Assembly (NCBI GenBank): GCA_015501585.1
Contig: JADNRY010000127.1
Location: 110,883 to 174,882 of the forward strand
Source: Rhodocollybia butyracea
Taxonomy: Eukaryota; Basidiomycota; Agaricomycetes; Agaricales; Omphalotaceae
Reading direction: 5' to 3'
Length of the DNA stretch: 64,000 nucleotides
Within the stretch, counting starts at the first letter, position 1; each line of letters starts with the position of its first letter. The translations under genes were made by a program, and so were the position numbers. The notes under the pieces are model-generated. The model made no database searches. It was not told the DNA's origin and saw only the letters and a list, made by a program, of their open reading frames with translations. Positions 48,805-61,222 of this stretch are shown one piece after another.

Positions 48805-50194
48805 CGGGGTTGGGATGCGAGAAGGGAGCAGTGGAAGATGTTGACCTATCCCCTATGGACCGATGTCATAAAGGTCACCGATTCCACCTTACAGGCCTTA
48901 CTAGAAAAAGCTAGTACTCTGGAAGATTCAACGTGTGAATCACTAGAAAAACAGCCCGATCTGGGTAAGTTTGTGCTTTCCCAAACTCTATGTCTAGATC
49001 GTAAGCTCAAGTTTCAATAGGATTGCACCACATAGAGGCTCCTCAGCTTGAAATTCAAGCCTTGCAAGAAAAACATACGGAAATTGATCAGTACTAGTAA
49101 CCCGCTCAGTGGCCCAGTGCTCTCTGATGTCTGTACTAGTAGTACTTACTTTTGGCTTTATGATGATTGAGGTTATAAGTATGCATATCATATGGTATAG
49201 TCAGGCTATACTATCATTTAACAAAACAATCAACCAGAACAAAAAGGCTCTACTAAGTACGTCCGATACTAACTCTTGCGCGAGTGCGGCGCCAAACTCA
49301 TGACCAAATCCTATACTTTAAATTCCTGCTAAAAAAACTTGCTTCCAAATCAAATTGGATTTGAATTGGATTCAATGCAGGCACGAAAAGTTGGCCATAA
49401 GTGTTTCGCTCTGTGCTCCTCTGGTAGTACTTATAGCCTATAGATGACTGAATTTGATTCATGTGTCCACAGATATCTTCATGTTGAATTTTAAGTTATT
49501 GCTGCCAATGGCTAGTTTTGAAGTGGAACTTAGTGCTAGCAAAGTGCTAGGTCATCAGCCTAAGGCGGGGTTCGCGTTTTGTGCGCTGATAACGTCTAGA
49601 GCAACCGTAAGGCCTTATCGATATCTCCTAGCGCTCTAGTGATACTCTACTGAGTCACTATTCACATGCACAGGCAAAGGTGATAATGATTCTCGCCTTC
49701 GAACAACATTAGTAGGGGCCCTAGGGGGTTAATGTTGTCTCCCATAGGGCGACTCAACCTTGGCAAGCGAGCTTAATTTAGAGGATTAATAGTAAGTAAT
49801 GCTGTCCGCGTGATCTTCCCGAGTCAAAATACTAGTGGTTTCTGCTGCTGCGTTCCAACTTTCCAGTCTTGAAGTCGTCAACCACGCAAGCGAAGAATTC
49901 AAGCTGGGCAGCGGGCACAACACGATCGCAACTAGTGATTTATTCTAGAGATGTCGGTGAGAGCTAGGAGAAGCTTGGACGTTGTGTTAGCATTAGTAAG
50001 TAATACTTCGTCTATCGTAAAAGGAACTTTTTTTTTACCCATACTTGTTGCGAAAATCGGATCGAAGACTCGCCTCACTTTGCATTAGATGTTGATCTCA
50101 GAGCGCAGGTAGAGCATTATACTTATATCAAGCACCTTCAACAAAGAATTTCATTTGTATGAGTTCTGGCGTGCATTTGTAAGGCTTGTTCATG
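48805..50194. other. Region with no recognised gene
   Basis: The frame 48688-49020 starts inside the inverted repeat, and after an intron-like GTAAGT...CAATAG (48965-49020) could continue (HHIEAPQLEIQALQEKHTEI), a coiled-coil-like segment. No family is recognised. The remainder is AT-rich and without open frames of note. Confidence 0.4.
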
Positions 50195-51421
50195 GCACAC
50201 AGGAAACTGGAGGAAATGAACCCATAGTTGTAAAGAATCGAAAGGAGTTGTTAGCAAGAGCTTGATCCATCTCCGACCATGTATATTCAAGACAATGTGA
50301 GGCATCATTTACGATAACTTGAAGGTAGTAAATCGAGAAGCATATCTGCGTAAGGGCATTCAAATGGAGTTGAGTTCCAGTGGCAGGGATTGGTTAGTCT
50401 GTATAACAAGAACTCAATGAAGAGTTAAAGTGGAAAGAGTTCAGGACAGTGTTCAGACTCAGATTGCAATGAAGGTAAAAGTCTTCTGCGGGGGGTGGTA
50501 AGCTGGCAAGCTCTGAATGTGTCATTGGGTTTTATTTACCTGCGTCTCCACCTGCATCTAGCGAGTTGAATCCTAGGGATAACGAAGAAGGAACACGACC
50601 AAGCTGACCGAGATACTCCCCGATAGTTTCAGTGTCCGATGGAGACACTGCATCGAGTTCCTTTATCAAAGGAGAGGATTCCTGCGAAAGAAAACATCGC
50701 ATAATGTCGAGTTTATAACACTCTTTCAGAGTGCGTTTGTTGAGGCTCGAGGGGGTAAAACGAGCAAAGATGGTGTCCAGCTTATCACTGGCTGGATTAT
50801 CCCAAGCGATGTTGCATAACGACGCAGCGCGTAAAGCAGGAAATTGTCTTAGTGTGTTCATTACCTGCGACACGGAAAGAACTTCATGCTGTGTAGTTTC
50901 AGAGATTGTACACGGTGAAACGCAGCCAGAAAGGTCTGGTATACTTCCGAGGGCAGAGAGTCAAAATCAATAGCGAACAACGAGAGTACGGTGTTTCCGA
51001 CTGCTGACGGAAGTTGCCCGGTAACGAGAAGGATGCTCAAGGGATCGTCATCCCAAGGCCCTCGTATGTTGATTTTTCGAATTTTCAGCGAGATTGTTCG
51101 ATGTGGGCTTCAATTTAGTATGGCGGGTAGGCTCTCGACGTTGCCTGGGGTTATATCGATAAATTCGGGGTAGAGGAAGCGGCTGCTTTGCATGAATGAG
51201 TGTGAAACTAGAGCTAGGTCTCTTGAATTAACAACGGACATTGAGACAAGCTTCATGCTCACGAGAAGCAGGGTTTGAGAGGAAGAATTGAGGGCTTCTT
51301 TACTTGCGCAACTTCTGTCAGATTGGAAGATGCTGCGATATGTGACAAACGGGGCGAAGAACGGTGAAGGAGGTTGGTGTGAACTTTGCAGTGGGATGAT
51401 CCTGAGGTGATTGAGGAACAA
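50195..51421 (-). pseudogene. Decayed F-box protein gene
   Basis: Paralogue of the intact gene at 51909-53166, same strand and order. Readable pieces: DLALVSHSFMQSSRFLYPE with IDITPGNVESL (about 51240-51120), VMNTLRQFPALRAASLCNIAW and ECYKLDIMRCFLSQES (50873-50640), and the last exon (about 50520-50195). The N-terminal F-box core (LPVEILDYIFNFL in the intact copy) is replaced by unrelated sequence, and frameshifts separate the blocks (for example about 51110-50980). It can no longer encode a full protein. Confidence 0.75.
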
Positions 51422-51908
51422 GCCTGCCAGAACAACACCTTGTTTAGGATAATATCTGATACACTTGAAAAGTTCCTCCGAGTCTAGATGTTTAGGCGTC
51501 TAGGTACTTATAAGATCGGTAACTCCTGTGGGTTGCATGATGATCAATCTACGATTGAAGCTCGGGCCCCACGACAGATCTAAACGAACCAGAGAACCTA
51601 ACTACTACCATATAGGACTGACTAGAAAAATGCGTGATATTTGATTACTACTTGAAAGACTAAATACGACTCAGCGTCCTTTGCACCCCTTTCCTCTCTC
51701 TCGTGTTCGCTAACGAGGATGTGAGCTGAGGGCAGATTGAACTGTTTAGCGTAGCAAAGTTGAAGGGGATGCCTGGGACGTATATTCAGGATGCAATATA
51801 TGTAGCCCTGCTTCTAAAAGGGACCGCGCCGGTTGCCAACTACCAACTACCTCTAACGAAGACTGTCGTTCGTACAAGATCTGGCGTGAAAGCTGGTTGC
51901 AAGACCGC

Positions 51909-53166
51909 CTAAGTTACAAAACGGATAGTTAAAAGGCCATTTTCATGGCACAAGGGAAACTGTTCAGTCATGAACTCTCGAATCATCTGCACGAGATCAG
52001 GCGAAAGGACATCATCGAAATGAATCCACAGTTGTAACGATGTGCAACGAGGAAGCGTCGTGGTTGGTAACTTGTTAGCGAAAAACCGATCCATCTCCGA
52101 CCATGTGAATTGAACACAGTCTATTAGAGGGCGGCTCGTGATGAGGTGAATGGAGAAGCATATCTGGGTAAGGGCGTTGGAGTGGAGAGTGGAGATGGTT
52201 CTTGAGATCCAGGGCCAGGGATTGGTTAGGCTTGACACGAAGAAGTCGACGAAGGGGTCGTAGTGGAGAGATTTGAGGGAGGTGTTTAGAGCTAGGTTGC
52301 AGTTGTGGTAAAAGTCTTCTGCGGGGAAGAGTGGTAAGTAAGCTGGGAAACACCTTTTCTGAACGAGCAGATGGATTTTTATTTTACGTACCTGCGTCAC
52401 CGCCTGGATCTAACGAGTCGAATCCGAAGGATAGCGAGGAAAGAACGGGACCCAGCCGACCAAGATACTCCCCGATAGCTTCAGTGTCCGACGGAGACAC
52501 CGCACCGAGATCGAGTTCCTTTATCAAAGGAAGGGATTCCTGCGAAAGGAAACATCGCATGATGTCCCGTTTATAACACTCTTTTAGAGTTAGTTTGTAG
52601 AGACCTGAAGGGATACGATAAGGAAAGATAGTTTCCGGCGTATCATTGTCTGGATTATTCCAAGCGATGTTGCATAACGACGCAGCGCGTAACGCAGGAA
52701 ATTGTCCTAGTGTGTTCATCACCTGTGATACGGATATAAACTTCATACTGTGTAGTTTCAGGAATTGTACGCGGGGAAATCCAGCCAAAAAGGTCTGGTA
52801 TGCCATCGAGGAAAGAGAGTCAAAATCAATAGCGAATAAAGACAACGAGAGTACGGTATTTCCGAATGAATCTAACGGAAGTTGCCAGTTGGTAGTGAGA
52901 AGGATGTTCGAGGAATGGTCATCCCAAGGTCCTTGTATGTCGATTTTCCGGATGTTCCGCGAGATTGTTCGATGTGGGCTTTTCAGTAGGAGGAGTAGGG
53001 TTTCGAGGTTCTCTGGGGTTATATTGATAGATTCAGGGTAGAGAGCTCGGCTGCTTTGCACGAATGAACGCGAGACTAGAGCTAGGTCTGCGAGAGTTTT
53101 GGGTTCATCTGCTAGAAAGTTAAAGATGTAGTCGAGGATTTCGACTGGTAGTGGTAGTGGTGGCAT
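51909..53166 (-). CDS. F-box protein
   Basis: Probable substrate adaptor of an SCF ubiquitin ligase. ATG 53166 starts MPPLPLPVEILDYIFNFLAD, a typical F-box N-terminus, followed by LADLALVSRSFVQSSRALYP (the rest of the F-box). A long C-terminal region of about 350 residues with leucine-rich, LRR-like strands follows (VLSLSLFAIDF, VQFLKLHSMKF, LRAASLCNIAW, LYKLTLKECY, LPLIKELDLGAV, LSSLSFGFDSL). One intron (about 52393-52317) separates the last exon, which ends CHENGLLTIRFVT at 51909. About 400 aa in total. The pseudogene 0.5 kb downstream on the same strand is its duplicate. Target unknown. Confidence 0.8.
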
Positions 53167-53412
53167 GGAAGAAGGAAGCAATAACCGGCCCGTAGATCTG
53201 CGGTTCCTAACTCCAGGGCAAATTGAAACAGGAAAATGTCAGTCACACCCACGCTGTGAGATCGTCGTGAGCTGTTCTGTCAGTTGGAATAAATAAACGC
53301 GAAGATCATAGATCTTGATAACAGATATTTATCTGCTGAGGAGGAGTAGTGGTGCTGAAACTAAAAGGATTGCGTCACTGTTATTTCGGCTAAGATTATG
53401 TAAAAACAAACA
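53167..53412. promoter_or_regulatory. Divergent promoter region of the F-box and fucosyltransferase-like genes
   Basis: Only 246 bases separate the two divergent start codons (53166 minus, 53413 plus), so both promoters must lie here. No clear TATA pair is seen; AT-rich words occur near 53291 (AATAAATAAACG) and 53326. Confidence 0.5.
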
Positions 53413-54991
53413 ATGTTGCCTGGACAGTACCAACGGCTGGGCTCCCAAAGTCCTCTACGACTCCGAACTTCTGCCACTGCCAGACGCCGAATAACCCTCA
53501 TATCCATCCCAACTTTTCTAATTATCTTATTCTTTCTCTTTGGTCCTTACAATCGTTCTAAAAAATGGGGTTTTGGTCCTCCAACATACGCAAAGATTCG
53601 ACAGTTCGAGCGCGAACTTCCGCAGCACAATTTAGATTTGCCATTTCCTGAAGGACGGACTGGCCGTTATGTTAGATTTGACAACCAGGTCAAGATGCTG
53701 GGCTGGAATAATGTATTAAATGAAGTGTGCGTTTGCCAAGTCACTGTGTTTCAGTTCACCAATCATAACTCATAATTCTTTTCTTGGACGTAGATTAATG
53801 AATGCCCATCTGGCATACGAGTCAAAACGCAGCTATGTATTCCAGGACTATATCTGGAAACCAGAATACTTTCCCTGGCCACTACCGCGATACTGTATCA
53901 TTTTTCGCAAATGGTGTGCGCCGCATACGCCGCTCAACGCCATCATCGCAGGACCGACAGCTGGCGGCCCCTGGGATCCCAACGACGACGCTCCACGTTC
54001 TATCAGCAACGAATGGTTTAACGTCGTGTGCCCGCTCCACGAGCGACGCATCATTGACGCCTACGAAGTCAAACAGGACATAGAGTGGCTCACAGGCGAC
54101 CAGATCTTCGAAACGTGGAAACGCGTCCTTCTAGATGCGCCAGAAAGATGTATCGAGGTAAAAGCGGTCAGAACCAAAGAGCATAATTTTCCACAGCTGT
54201 TTGATCTTTATCTATGGGGCAGCGCTCGTGTCCTTCCTCTCTGGGACTCGTTTTCCAAATCTCCGACCTCGCGGCTGCTGGATAGCTCCCCGCTCGCGAA
54301 GAGCGCTGTATACAGAAACGAATATCTCTTCTTACCTCAAGGCCCACGGCCTGCTCTTCCTGCCTCTCGCGATCCCTTTGAACGTATGCTTGCTATGCAT
54401 GTACGGCGCGGCGACTACAAAGACGCGTGTATCGATCTAGCCAAGTGGAACTCTACGTTCTACAGCTGGAACCTGCTCGACGTCCTTCCTGACCACTTTG
54501 AAGCGTCCGCAGGCGGAGGCTGGGGCTGGAACAGCCCGGAAAACATGGAGAAGTATACGGAGCATTGTTTACCGACGCTGGACGCGATAGTGCAGAAGGT
54601 GAGGGACTCGAAAGACGACTTCGTCAACGTGGGACCGAGGGGCGATGGGACTACGCACCGGACACTGGATGTGCTGTACCTTCTTACTAATGAGGAGAGC
54701 GAGTGGCTGGATCAGCTGAAGGAGACGTTACGCAGGGATGGTTGGCATACTATTCGCACAAGTCGTGATCTTACGCTAGATCAGGAACAGAGAGATGTTA
54801 GTATGGCGGTGGATATGGATATTGCTACACGCGCAGCGGTTTTCGTCGGTAATGGGGTATGTCGACTTTTTTTCGATCTTTTTTTGGGTGAGGCTTACCG
54901 TGTTTTTTCTCAGTGGTCGTCCTTTACAAGCAATATTGTTCATAGACGTCTGGTAGATGGGAAGGAGCCTATCACTATCCGTTTCTTTTAA
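53413..54991 (+). CDS. Membrane-anchored glycosyltransferase, O-fucosyltransferase-like
   Basis: Predicted type II membrane enzyme of the secretory pathway. Exons 53413-53726, 53794-54856 and 54914-54991 give about 484 aa. A basic N-terminus (TSATARRRITL) precedes one membrane helix (ISIPTFLIILFFLFGPY), then a luminal domain with RYVRFDNQV, GWNNVLNE, LNAIIAGPTAGGPW, and LAMHVRRGDYKDAC; the H-x-RRGD motif is the GDP-fucose-binding signature shared by O-fucosyltransferase and NodZ/FUT8-type folds. It ends with VFVGNGWSSFTSNIVHRRL and RFF at TAA 54991. The intron at 54857-54913 lets GNG join WSSFTSN. A decayed copy lies at 58991-59982. The donor sugar is inferred from the fold, not shown. Confidence 0.75.
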
Positions 54992-56273
54992 TTGAGTGTA
55001 TCGTTTACAGATTGGTATTTAAGACTCGACATTCAGATGGAGACTTTTTTAGTATAATGATAATAATAATGGGACTGTACTGCTTTCTCTAGCTTCCATG
55101 AACCAGAGGGCGAGCGACACTTTCGGGTTTTCAGATGAGGAGGCAGATTTCTGAGGGATTTTCCACGGGAACGTTTCGTTCCTAAGACCCCCGACCATCG
55201 TCGAGCATGCTTTCCCTCAACGACAGGATGATGAATCTAGAGAGGTTGAAAGATGAAGAAACTGGTGTTAAGCGCAACGCAACCGGGGCGGCCGGAGCCG
55301 ATGACATGACGAGAAAATGCTTGGTTTGTAAAAAGAGTCTCTAAGCCTCTCTAAGCTCGTTCCTTCATTTGTGCTGAAAATCCTGATCCCTCCTGATCCT
55401 TTTGCAAATCTCGAGACTCAAGTCAGCGGCGTAATCAATCCCCAAGTTCTCGATTTAGAGTCTCAAAATAACCTCCTCGAAACCGCTCGAAACCTCTCGA
55501 AACTCGGACTTCAGAACTTCAGAGCCAGAGTAAGTATCTATGGTCAGGTGGAGAACACGGTGTTTCAAAGTGGAAAATCGCGCCGCTACCATCACGAAAA
55601 TGCGGAAAATATTGGGCTAGATACACTGCTGCACGGGATCATAGAAAATTATTGAAACTCACAGCATTGAAAATGTTCTGATATGTTTTTAGAAATATTT
55701 GCGAAGTGAGCCGGGCGATTATTCTTGAAATCTTTTGTTTTCAAAAAATTATGCGCATGTTTTGAGAAAGATTTGAAAACGTTTTGAGAATGAAGTAAAA
55801 GTTGATGGCCTCATTCCTTCCTCATGTGATGGAAGAGCGGGGCTCCCGGCTCCTTGTATACTCTCAGAATCGCACACAAATAAAGATATAAAGATGTATT
55901 CATGGCAAAAAATCTAAGTATGTAGCCTACAGCTTGGCAAAGCCTGAGTTTGAGCTTGATTACGTTGAAGAACGTTGAAGAACTTGGTGAACGTTGACGT
56001 GGCAGCCTTGACTTGAAAGGCAGAGACATTGAGCTTGAGTGCTTGAGCTTGCATATGGTCGGCCTTGAACTGAATGGAATCAACCTTGATACTTGATACG
56101 GATCTGGCTTCGGATCAGTGTCTAGTGAGCTGTGTAACTCTGCGTAATCATATAAAGGAAGAAGCAAATCAAACAATCCCCTTAGCTGCTGGTTCAGTTC
56201 CATATTCGACGTTCACACTTTCCGCGACGCTCACACCACATTCTTGCTTTGGATCAAAAAAAAAAAACTCATC
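54992..56273. other. Intergenic, nothing recognised
   Basis: The first 100 bases (AGTATAATGATAATAATAATGGG near 55050) are the 3' flank of the glycosyltransferase and are shared with its pseudogene. The frame 55371-55655 begins with GTG and has no family motif. An A11-run precedes the next ATG. Confidence 0.5.
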
Positions 56274-57094
56274 ATGCAACCCAGAGTTGTCTGTCTATAT
56301 CTTCTTGCCATGCTCATGTTCACCAGTACTGGGTATGCACTACCCCGTATCCTCCCTCGCTCGCCTGCTGGTACTGTAAGTGTTTCATTCCGAAAGTCCT
56401 GATGCTCACATTCATCTATTTCTACTACTCTTGCCTGTTCTGTAGTCAGCGTCAGACACAGCGTTGAACGCATATTTTCAAAGCCCAAGAGCACTGACAA
56501 AGAAACCAGTTAACTTTAAGCAACCTCCTGGGAGCATTACAAGCCCCAAAGCTCTCTTCGCTGTCGTGGGTTTAGATCCCAAATCGAAAGAGGACCAGAG
56601 TACATGGACCAACTTTCGCGTGAGCCACCTGTGCTGCTTTGTTAGGCTCACGCTCAATCTCTTTTCCATAAGCTCCTCGTTGAAAATCTCGCGCAAACGA
56701 TTCGCTTTGACTATAGCAAAACTTTCGGAGACCAATCAAAGGAGGATGTTAACACGATCTGTCGCGAGGTATTCGAGAATTTACGTCCTTGTTGTGCATA
56801 TTAACAACAACTTATTAGGTTGGTGGACAGTTTGAGTATTTTAGCGATACCTACTTTGAGAATTCCTGGCCAACACGAGCTGCACTGAGGTTGGGAATCG
56901 AAGCTCATCGTAGGGCAGCCAAAGCCAAGGACTCGCGTCATGCTAAGGCTCTTGAAGTTGGACGTACGCCTGGAGATCCTACACGTATACCCGGACCTCC
57001 ACTACTCAACCGGGGCCGTAAGAAGAACTTGGGCGGTAAGAAGAACTTGGGCCGCAAGAAGAACTTGAGCCGCAAGAAGAATTCGAAGCCATGA
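56274..57094 (+). CDS. Small secreted protein with a lysine-rich repeat tail
   Basis: Function unknown. Four exons (56274-56375, 56446-56619, 56673-56768, 56819-57094; every exon a multiple of three, phase-0 introns) give 215 aa. The N-terminus is a signal peptide (VCLYLLAMLMFTSTGYA) followed by LPRILPRS. The middle has no recognised domain (DYSKTFGDQ, QFEYFSDTYFENSW). The C-terminus is strongly basic and ends in four tandem units of the type (G/S)(R/G)KKN(L) (NRGRKKNLGGKKNLGRKKN...). No cysteine pattern of known effectors is present: the mature part has only one clear Cys. Dibasic sites before the tail could be Kex2 targets. Perfect exon phasing and open frame support a real gene. Confidence 0.65.
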
Positions 57095-58990
57095 AGGATT
57101 TGAAGATCTATCTGGCGAGATGTGCAGGACTTGGAGGCAATAGCAATGTTGTAGCCAGTGGTACATCCGACTACCAGTATGAGGATGAGCCGGCAGAAGG
57201 GATATAGTTTTATGTTCTTCGATGTTCTTTACTCATTCCATTACCCTTGATTCACTGCGAGGTATCGTGAGGCTTGAACCCAATACACACGATGGGCGAT
57301 TCTGTGTTTACCTATCTGTGAGTGAACCGAGCCAGTCATCAACCTAATTTTAGAGTACTTCTGGGATAACGTGCACCGAACACCGGACGAAAACGACATA
57401 CGTTGGATGGAGATCACTTGGTGTTGAACAATGGCAAATAGGTTACACCGTTGTCGTGGTTAACCTAGACCAGAATGAAGGTAGCCTGATAGGAAGGTTA
57501 AATTTAGGGCTCATAATCTTAATCTGCCGCTTGTGGTATCTTCCCCTCAATTTCTCTGTCTTTGCTATTTTTTTCAAGGAGGTTTTTGGGACCAAGTCCA
57601 TCAACATTGTCTCAGAAGCCGTCACCTAGATCGATTTATGGAAACAGAACATGGAGGGTTCATTGAGTACATTTGTTTCTGTTGACAGCGACGACTCCAA
57701 TTTTGGAGGCGGTAGTGGAACTAGTAGATGTGAGTCTGCAGAAGCAGCGAAACTTGGGTGAGTAAGATGGTTACCCAGATGCACTGTCGACGTAGATGTG
57801 TAAGGGTTTGTGGTCCCGACTCTGAATGAGGATGGGGGCATGTGCATGATGTATGAGTATTGTTGGTGGTAACGAGTGTAACTAGTGTCGAAGACTCGAA
57901 GTAGATCGAGCAGAAGCGTGACTGGGACCCAGTCTAGCCAACAACGGAGGCGCAGGGTTCGGACTCGGCGGAGATGTTTCTCCTCCCTTCAAGTCTCGAC
58001 TAATATCATCCAGAACCTCATCCAGGTCTGGATGATACATATGCGTCACCGGTGCCCCCAACAGGCCCCGGACTACCTAATAAAACCTGCGCTGAACCCA
58101 ACATCGAACGGACGCCTTGTGAATCCGAGAGAATACATCGAGTCATGTGAGTTCTACCTCTCCGGCGAATGGTGTAACCCAGCTGTGCCAACCGAACTGC
58201 ACAGGCCCCGTCTCATCAACTCGCTCTCAGCTACTGGAAGCAGCTTCCGACAAATCTCGTACCAGAGGGAACCATCAATTGAGGGGAGAGGCCATATACA
58301 TAGATGGTCCCACGAATAAAGGACTGGGTTTGAATTTGAGGCCTTGAGGTTTGGTTTGGGACGAGAGATGGTTTCGGAATGGAACTCAGGGTTCGGGGCG
58401 GCTCATCGGGCCGAGATACCCACTCTTGCTCTTTGCCACCACAACCAATGTCACGAGCCAGTTAACTCGCATAGCCAGATCCGCAAACGAATAGACTTTG
58501 AATGAGCTGGAAGCATACAGCATTACACTCACTTTCCAGGACACCCAAACATTTTTCAATGCTACACCCTTACCCGCACCTTCTATCCTTACCGAAATGC
58601 TCACTGCCCAATCCGCCAATCACACAGTCGACAAGGTGGCCTACCGGCTCCTTGCCTAACCCAATCTCCAAGCTATAAATATATAAATGCTGGCCTTGTT
58701 AGCGCCAATTTATTTAAATCTCGAACAGTCAATCCTTCTCTTCACCACCGTACATTTTTCAAGGCAAGGAGCTAGTTCTGCGGAAAAAACCAGCTTTTGT
58801 CTCTCCCCTGCCGCAATTAGATTGTCTCACCTTTAGCCAAGATCCAGACTTCTATGGAAGTTAAAATTACTTGAAGGCTTACAAGAACCGGGCAATAACA
58901 AGTCTAGTAAGTTCCAATTCACTTCGAGATTCGTTTGTATTGTTTGCTGTTCTTGCTCTGATTTTTGGCCCGTTCATTCACTAGTTCCAA
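57095..58990. other. Region with no recognised gene
   Basis: Overlapping frames (57626-57847 minus, 57885-58319 plus, 58386-58619 minus) lack known motifs. 57900-58620 is more GC-rich than its surroundings. It may hold an unrecognised or dead gene. Confidence 0.4.
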
Positions 58991-59982
58991 TTCTGGCCGT
59001 TATGTTAGATTTGACAACAGGTTAAGATATTGGGCTGGAACAATGTATTAAACAAAAAGTGCGTCTACCAAATCCTTGCGTTTAGTATAATTCTTTTCAG
59101 CATAGATTGATGAATGCCCATCTTGCATAGTAATCAAAACGCGGCTACGTATTCCAGGATTACATCTGGAAAACATACTTCCCTGGCCCAACACTACCAT
59201 TGCAGGACCGACAGCTGGCGGCCCCTGGGTTCCCAACGATGGCGCTCCGCGCTCTATCAGCCAAGAATTGTTCGACGTGTTATGCCCATGCTACGAACGG
59301 CGCATCCTTGACGCCTATGAGGTCAAACACGACTCACAGGCGACAAGATCCTCGACACATGGAAATGCATCCTTCTAGACGCGCCGGATTCTGAGGGAAA
59401 GATGCATCGAAGTAAAAGCGGTCAGAACCAAAGAGCATAATTTTCCGCAGCTATTTGATCTCTATCTATGGGGCAGCGCTCGTGTCCTTCCTCTCTTTGG
59501 GACTCGTTTTTCAAATCTCCGACTTCGCGGCTGCTGGATAGCTCGCCGCTCGTGAAGAGCGCTGTATACAGAAGCAACTATCTCTTCTTACCTCACAGCA
59601 CGCGTGCCCTTCTTGCCTCTCGGGATCCTTTCGATTGCATGCTAGCTATGCATGTACAATGAAGCGACTACAAGGACGCGTGTATCGATCTGGCCCAGTG
59701 GAATCCATGTTCTACAGCCGGAACCTCCTCGACGTCCTTCCTGACCACTTTGAAGTGTCCGCAGGGGGAGGCTGGGGCTGGAACACCCTGGAAACATGGA
59801 GAAGTATATGGAATGGCGGTGGATATGGATATTGCTACACGTACAGGTATGTGGATTTTTTTTCAATCTTTTTTTGGGTCCTAAGCTTACCATATTTTCC
59901 TCAGCGGTCGTCCTTTCCAAGCAATATTGTTCATAGACGTTTGGTAGATGGGAAAGAGCCCATTACTATCCGTTTCTTCTGA
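58991..59982 (+). pseudogene. Decayed copy of the fucosyltransferase-like gene
   Basis: Matches 53660-54991 in order: GRYVRFDN-like start, LMNAHL-like segment, IAGPTAGGPWVPNDGAPRSIS, CYERRILDAYEVKH, a copy of KEHNFPQLFDLYLWGSARVL in another frame, FKSPTSRLLDSSPLVKSAVYR, LLDVLPDHFEVSAGGGWGWN, and the last exon NIVHRRLVDGKEPITIRFF. The RRGD motif is destroyed (HVQ followed by a stop at 59659), and about 250 bases encoding the segment after GWGWN are deleted. Several frameshifts and stops are present. The 3' flank with AGTATAATGATAATAATAAT is also shared, so the copy came from genomic DNA; the position of the last intron (59849-59904) is kept too. Confidence 0.88.
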
Positions 59983-60440
59983 TCGTGTGTATCATTTTCA
60001 GGTAGCATGTAAGACGGAGACCTTTAGTATAATGATAATAATAATGGGGACTGTACTACATTCTCCAGAGGGTGAGCGTCACCTTTATAGATTCATCAAT
60101 GAGGCGACTCGACGATGAAGCTAGAGACGTTGAAATGAACGAGTTGATGGAGAAACAGGTGTTAAGCCTTGGCGAATGCAGAAGCCGATGATATCGAGAA
60201 CGAGGAAATTAGTGCTTGGTCTGTAACTCGATCCTTAATGCTGCTGCGCAGCAATCCCCGACTACAAGATTAATGATGCATTACATACTTAACAGTAATG
60301 ATCACTATGTAGGTTAAATCTCCATGAGTAGCTCACAGGCAAAAGTCTGCCCCACGATTTCTGCAACCCTATACATATACACTACTATCTAGTGTGGGCA
60401 GCAGGTTTTCAACATGGAGAACTCAGGCACCGGTTTATGA
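59983..60440. other. Flank between the pseudogene and the palindrome
   Basis: The first 100 bases continue the homology with the glycosyltransferase 3' flank. Nothing else recognised. Confidence 0.5.
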
Positions 60441-61222
60441 GCATGCGCCACCTCATACGCCCGGCAGACCTATATAGTAGCCTTTGCCATGGGGGGTGTG
60501 ATGGCATAGGCTGTTATCATAATGATCCACTATTGTACAGTAGCGGAATAAAAGCGCTATATTTCGCGCGGACTTTGATGTAAGATATTTCGGAAAGCTA
60601 GTACTGAGTTCACGTGTATGCCGCTGTGTGCCCCCTCCCGAACATATGCCGCCGCCTCAAATATCATAGCTCCCCAAACAGACTATTTCCTGCTCGACTC
60701 CAGTGCTCCCTTGCTTTCTACTATCTAGTAATATTAAGTTCGCATTCATACTTACCTCACGTACATGCCATTATGTACAAGGTCGTGTACATAAGGGCAT
60801 GTACAGTTGTGACACCGCCGTACAGATAAGTTGTTGCATCAACGTTGCATCGCTCCCCAGTATACTTAAGTGATTATTGTATGAACAAACTGTTTGGCTT
60901 TGAGAGTGCAGCCTCTAATGCACAAGAGGCTACCAGCTCATCTTCAATAGTTACAGCTAATTGATCACACATTGCTCACCTATTGTAAGTATCAAGTAGT
61001 TTGCAATATATAGCAGCTATGGAGGCCCTCTATGTGACCTATAGGGCTAAATAAGTTATTATGTTGTGGTTGTGCTGAACGATGAGGAGAGCTGTAGATG
61101 GAAGCGTGGGAAAGTACCGGAAACGTTTGCCGGTGCTTCCGCTTGTTGGACCAAACGATGAACAGAAGAAGGAGATGATTTCCGATTGGGTGCGGACCTC
61201 ACGGAAGCTCATGGAGATGTGC
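60441..61222 (+). repeat. Left arm of a large imperfect palindrome
   Basis: About 780 bases whose reverse complement lies at 61748-62536. Clear matching blocks: CACCTCATACGCCCGGCAGACC, ACTATTGTACAGTAGCGGAAT, AGCGCTATATTTCG, GGGCATGTACAGTTGTGAC, CGTTTGCCGGTGCTTCCGCT and TGCGGACCTC. The frame 61082-61264 (KYRKRLPVLPLVGPNDEQ...) has its counterpart in the other arm. Confidence 0.85.

Noticed and set aside
48688..49020. 110-codon frame as a gene
   Set aside because: Its first 39 codons lie in the inverted repeat; the rest has no known domain. Kept only as a remark.
53167..53181. Upstream start for the F-box protein at 53181
   Set aside because: That codon is TTG; ATG at 53166 begins directly before the F-box.
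55371..55655. 94-codon frame as a gene
   Set aside because: It begins with GTG, not ATG, and has no acceptor that would make it an exon of a known family.
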